From positions 1 to 8,288 of the forward strand of contig JAEWPH010000131.1 of NCBI GenBank assembly GCA_023460715.1: DNA of 8,288 bases, read 5' to 3'. The notes beneath the pieces were generated by a model that ran no database searches, was not told the DNA's origin, and was given only the letters and a program-made list of their open reading frames with translations. The position numbers and the translations under genes were made by a program. The stretch is from Pseudomonadota bacterium (lineage in GTDB: Bacteria; Pseudomonadota; Gammaproteobacteria; Burkholderiales; Burkholderiaceae_C). Of this stretch, positions 5,340-8,288 are shown one piece after another. Position 1 is the stretch's first letter; every line of letters starts with the position of its first letter.

Positions 5340-6662
5340 ATGCGCGTGATCGTCCTCGGCGCCGGCTTGCTCGGCACCACCTCTGCTTACTTCCTCCAGC
5401 AACTCGGCCACGAAGTGACCGTGATCGACCGCCAGGCCACGCCCGGCGCAGAGACCAGCTTCGCCAACGGCGGGCAGATCTCGGTGAGCCACGCCGAGCC
5501 CTGGGCCAACCCGAGCGCCCCGCTCAAGGTGCTGCAGTGGCTGGGCCGCGAAGATGCGCCGCTGCTCTTTCGCCTGCGTGCCGACATGCGCCAGTGGCTC
5601 TGGGGCCTGCAGTTCCTGCGCGAATGCACGCCGGCGCGCACGCGCCACAACATCGAGCAGATCGTGCGCCTGGGCACCTACAGCCGCGACACGCTGCAGC
5701 AGCTGCGCCGCGATACCGGCATCCAGTACGACCAGCGCATGCAGGGCATCCTGCACTTCTATACGAGCCCCAAGGAGTTCGACGGCGCCCTCGCGCCGGC
5801 GGAGCAGATGCGCCAGCTCGGCTGCGAGCGCCGTGTGGTGAGCGCCGACGAGGCCGTGCGCATCGAACCGGCCCTGGCATCCATCCGCTCGCAGCTGGCG
5901 GGCGCCACCTACACCGAAGCCGACGAATCCGGCGACGCCAACGCCTTCACGCGCGCACTGGCTCAGCGGGCCGAGGCCGCCGGCGTGCAGTTCCGCATGG
6001 GCTGCCACATCACCGCGCTGCGCTCCGCAGGCGGTGCCATCGACCACGTGGAGATCACCGATGCCCAGGGCCGCTTCGAACGCGTGCGCGGCGATGCCTA
6101 CGTGCTGGCCATGGGCTCGTTCAGCCCGCTGCTGGCCGAGCCCCTGGGCCTGCGCCTGCCCATCTATCCGGCCAAGGGCTACTCGGTCACGCTGCCCGTG
6201 CGCGACGCCTCCGCCGCCTACGAGGTCAGCCTGACGGACGACGAATACAAGCTGGTCTTCTCGCGCTACACGCGCCCGGCGCAGGGCGATCAGCCGGCGC
6301 GCGACGTGATGCGCATTGCCGGCACCGCCGAACTCAACGGCTATGGCCGCGACCTGAACCCCGTGCGCTGCGAGGCCATCGTGAAGCGCGTGGAGCAGCT
6401 GTTTCCCGGCGCGGGCGATACGGCGCAGGCGCAGTTCTGGACGGGCCTGCGCCCGGCCACGCCAAGCAACGTCCCGCTCATCGGCCGCACGAAGCTGCCC
6501 AACCTGTTCCTCAACACGGGCCACGGCACGCTGGGCTGGACGCACGCCTGCGGCTCGGGCAAGTCGATCGCGCGCATCGTGAGCGGGCTGGCGCCGGAGC
6601 TGGACTTCGCCTTCGCCGGACTTCCGCGCGCGGTGGCGCCGGTGCTGCAGCCAGCGGGGTGA
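5340..6662 (+). CDS. dadA: DadA-family FAD-dependent D-amino-acid dehydrogenase
   Basis: This 440-residue protein is a D-amino-acid dehydrogenase small-subunit (DadA) family member. These enzymes oxidatively deaminate D-amino acids, classically D-alanine, to 2-oxo acids and ammonia, passing electrons to the respiratory chain at the inner membrane. It follows E. coli DadA over the full length as I recall that protein: MRVIVLGAGLLG (1-12, FAD site G7/G9/G12), TVIDR (27-31), ETSFANGGQIS (38-48), PWANPSAPLK (54-63), YSRDTLQQLR (114-123), YPAKGYSVTLP (276-286), FWTGLRPATP (366-375) and NTGHGTLGWTHACGSGK (392-408). The start at 5340 is supported by AAAGG (5328-5332) seven bases upstream and by the family N-terminus. 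An in-frame upstream ATG at 5064 lies inside the riboswitch and is rejected. The tandem glycine riboswitch in the leader strongly suggests glycine-inducible expression, so glycine, or an amino acid metabolised with it, may be the physiological substrate. Substrate specificity cannot be read from the sequence. Confidence 0.93.
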   Translation: MRVIVLGAGLLGTTSAYFLQQLGHEVTVIDRQATPGAETSFANGGQISVSHAEPWANPSAPLKVLQWLGREDAPLLFRLRADMRQWLWGLQFLRECTPARTRHNIEQIVRLGTYSRDTLQQLRRDTGIQYDQRMQGILHFYTSPKEFDGALAPAEQMRQLGCERRVVSADEAVRIEPALASIRSQLAGATYTEADESGDANAFTRALAQRAEAAGVQFRMGCHITALRSAGGAIDHVEITDAQGRFERVRGDAYVLAMGSFSPLLAEPLGLRLPIYPAKGYSVTLPVRDASAAYEVSLTDDEYKLVFSRYTRPAQGDQPARDVMRIAGTAELNGYGRDLNPVRCEAIVKRVEQLFPGAGDTAQAQFWTGLRPATPSNVPLIGRTKLPNLFLNTGHGTLGWTHACGSGKSIARIVSGLAPELDFAFAGLPRAVAPVLQPAG

Positions 6663-6741
6663 GCGACCTGTCGCAGCGATCCGGACGGCATGCGGACAGC
6701 GGTGTCGGGGCCCCTATCCGCTACCAATAACGGAGCACCTT

Positions 6742-6801
6742 GCGCTTTCCACATAAGCGATCTCATGCAAAAGAGCATTGAATCGCCGATGGACAAAGCG
6801 C
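6742..6801. repeat. 60-nt imperfect palindrome between convergent genes
   Basis: Outer arms GCGCTTTCC (6742-6750) and GGACAAAGCGC (6791-6801) pair with a two-base bulge. Inside, GCGAT (6757-6761) pairs with ATCGC (6782-6786), and TCATGC (6763-6768) pairs with GCATTGA (6775-6781) with one bulge, leaving the loop AAAAGA (6769-6774). It sits in the 169-bp gap where dadA and the FIST gene converge and is more AT-rich than its surroundings. It could be a shared transcript-end structure or a palindromic repeat. No T-tract follows on either strand, so it is not a standard intrinsic terminator. Confidence 0.45.
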
Positions 6802-6831
6802 CAAGCGCTATCAAAATGAAGTGCGCCGGGT

Positions 6832-8142
6832 TCAGGCCGTGGTCTCGTCGCCCACGAAGACGGTGAGCACGCCCGTGTAGCCGTAGAGCCGGTGGTGCGC
6901 GATCTCGCCGGCGGCGAAGAAGCCCACCAGCGGCACGTCGCCCAGGGCGTGGCGCACGATCTGCAGCTCCGCGCTGGGGCCGCCGAAGTGCGGGCCGCCC
7001 CGGCCGGAGCAGCTGACGTAGACCGCGCCCCGAATGCGCTGCTCTGGCAGCGCCGCGCCGCCCGAGAGCACCTGCGCCAGCACACTGCGTTCGCTGCCAT
7101 CGCCGGGCGCGGTGGGCGCCAGGCCGTGCTCCAGTTCGTCGGGCTCCAGCTCTTCGCGGATCTCTGCGCAGATGCGCATCAGGTCGGCCCGCGCGGCCGC
7201 CACGTTGCGCTGGCAGAAGGCGAGCCGCATGCCCGTCTCCACCCGCTCGGTCAGCGCGACGCCGCGGCGCGTGGCGTCCAGCCCCACGATATGGCGCACG
7301 CGCACATCGGTGCCGAAGTGGCCGGCGCGCCCCGCGGGCTGTGTGCCGGCATCGACCAGGCCGGCCATGGTGGCGCGCACGCGCTGCAGGGCGGGCTGCG
7401 GGTTGGCGTCGAGCGAGACCTGCAGCGTGTCGAGCAGTACGTCCAGCGCCGGTTCGTGGTCCAGCTCCAGCACCACGTTGTCCTGCGCGGCGGTGATGGT
7501 GGCCAGCGCCCCCACCGGCTGGCAGCCCTGGGTGACGCGCGACAGCAGCCGCACGCCGGGCCCGAAGGCCACGCCCGAGAGGCCGCCGTCGAACACGCCA
7601 CCGGCCGCGCCCTGCCCGGCGATGTTGCCGTTGCCACCCACCGCGAACTGCGCACTCTGGCGCCGGCTCGCCGCCAGGCCGCCGAACAGGTAGCCGCTGG
7701 CGGTGCGCTCGGCCATCTCGTCGATCAGCTCCGCCAACTCAGGCGTATCGCCATCGGCATGCACCAGCGCCGCGTGCGGCACGAAGCCCGCCGCCGTGCT
7801 GCGCGCCAGCGGCGCCACGCCGGAAAACACCCGGTACTGGTCGGCGGCCAAGTCCAGCAGCATCAGCGACAGCGCGGGCTCGTCGAAATACTCCGCATTG
7901 TTCGCAGCCACGCCGACGCCGACCGTGCCGCTCCAGTCCGTCACCTCGGGCAGCTCGGCGGCCAGAAAGTCGAGCAGCGCCTGCGCCTCGTCCGCGTAGT
8001 GGTCGGTGATGTAGAGCAACCCGAGCGTGGGCGCGGCGGCGTACTGCGGCAGTGCCATCTGGGCGCGCAGCTGGGCCAGCACCAGCGCGGCAGCCATGCG
8101 CCACTGCGGGTGGGTCGCGTGGCCGTGGGGAAAGAGTTTCAT
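6832..8142 (-). CDS. Stand-alone FIST-domain sensory protein (FIST N and C domains)
   Basis: This 436-residue protein has no signal peptide, transmembrane segment or kinase/GGDEF output domain. It consists of a FIST N region (about 35-225, with GLLYITDHYADEAQ at 41-54, GTVGVGVAANNAEYF at 72-86, SGYLFGGLAAS at 149-159 and GGVFDGGLSGVAFG at 181-194) and a FIST C region (about 228-430, with VYVSCSGRGG at 374-383 and VGFFAAGEIAHHRLYGYTGVLTVF at 406-429). FIST is a sensory domain proposed to bind small ligands, possibly amino acids; some relatives (NosP) bind haem and sense nitric oxide. With no fused output, a partner protein or an enzymatic role must be supposed. It converges on the glycine-controlled dadA. 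The ATG at 8142 overlaps the stop of a five-codon mini-frame (8153-8139) as ATGA, and the ribosome-binding site is weak. Confidence 0.85.
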   Translation of the reverse strand: MKLFPHGHATHPQWRMAAALVLAQLRAQMALPQYAAAPTLGLLYITDHYADEAQALLDFLAAELPEVTDWSGTVGVGVAANNAEYFDEPALSLMLLDLAADQYRVFSGVAPLARSTAAGFVPHAALVHADGDTPELAELIDEMAERTASGYLFGGLAASRRQSAQFAVGGNGNIAGQGAAGGVFDGGLSGVAFGPGVRLLSRVTQGCQPVGALATITAAQDNVVLELDHEPALDVLLDTLQVSLDANPQPALQRVRATMAGLVDAGTQPAGRAGHFGTDVRVRHIVGLDATRRGVALTERVETGMRLAFCQRNVAAARADLMRICAEIREELEPDELEHGLAPTAPGDGSERSVLAQVLSGGAALPEQRIRGAVYVSCSGRGGPHFGGPSAELQIVRHALGDVPLVGFFAAGEIAHHRLYGYTGVLTVFVGDETTA

Positions 8143-8235
8143 GGTCGTGGCATCCGGGTCTCGTGGGCGGTGCGGCGTGGAACGGCAGGAGCGGGATGCG
8201 CAGGGAGCGGCGACGCACAGCCCCTGCGCGCGCCC

Positions 8236-8288
8236 TCAGCCGCCGGCGGGGCGGCTGCGGCGGGCAGGTGCCTTGCGCGCTGCAGCAG
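8236..8288 (-). CDS. Possible C-terminal end of a gene entering from the right edge
   Basis: On the minus strand an open frame enters from the window edge and ends at the TGA at 8238-8236. It reads AAARKAPARRSRPAGG, a basic Ala/Pro/Arg-rich tail of the kind found at the ends of many high-GC bacterial proteins such as nucleic-acid-binding enzymes. It lies 93 bases upstream of the FIST start on the same strand, so the two could share a transcript. With only 16 complete codons visible the product cannot be named, and the call rests on composition alone. Confidence 0.35.
   Translation of the reverse strand, partial: AAARKAPARRSRPAGG

Noticed and set aside
5021..6730. Open frames overlapping the riboswitch and dadA in other frames
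   Set aside because: They are Arg/Ala/His-rich shadow translations. The 5' region is explained by the glycine riboswitch and the rest by DadA in its own frame.
6663..6741. Short palindromes such as GGGGCCCC (6707-6714) as a dadA terminator
   Set aside because: Stems are four bases and there is no T-tract. Such short palindromes are expected by chance at this GC content.

Overview
The window is high-GC DNA (roughly two-thirds G+C by eye) with the gene content and intergenic style of a betaproteobacterium, most likely Comamonadaceae (Acidovorax-like). The pointers are a Bug/TctC periplasmic binding protein, a tandem glycine riboswitch, G/C-tract palindromic intergenic repeats and a GCTAT/ATAGC hairpin repeat. 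The taxonomic call is inference. There is no phage, insertion sequence, CRISPR array, tRNA or rRNA, and no obvious defence system.

Layout from left to right. (1) 57-842 (-): a 2-keto-4-pentenoate hydratase-type (MhpD family) enzyme. (2) 843-1073: a divergent promoter region. (3) 1074-2114 (+): a Bug/TctC-family solute-binding receptor with a signal peptide. (4) 2121-2228: a 108-bp nested inverted-repeat element. (5) 2328-3791 (+): an FAD/NAD(P)-binding oxidoreductase, followed 34 bp later by (6) 3826-4998 (+): a two-domain AhpD/carboxymuconolactone decarboxylase-like protein whose second half keeps the Glu...Cys-x2-Cys-x3-His centre and whose first half has lost it. (7) 5040-5243: an extended -10 promoter and a tandem glycine riboswitch. 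(8) 5340-6662 (+): a DadA-type D-amino-acid dehydrogenase whose leader carries the riboswitch. (9) 6663-6831: a convergent gap with a 60-nt imperfect palindrome. (10) 6832-8142 (-): a stand-alone FIST-domain sensory protein. (11) 8236-8288 (-): the probable basic C-terminal tail of a gene running in from the right edge. Positions 1-56 hold nothing I can identify.

Three functional units can be proposed. The hydratase and Bug receptor form a divergent pair that could link uptake of an organic acid to a meta-cleavage-type hydratase step. The FAD oxidoreductase and CMD protein are a probable two-gene operon of unknown substrate. The DadA enzyme is very likely glycine-responsive through its riboswitch, and it faces a FIST protein, a domain proposed to sense small ligands such as amino acids. 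The best-supported and most interesting element is the glycine riboswitch controlling a DadA-family oxidase. The most unusual protein is the fused, half-degenerate CMD protein.
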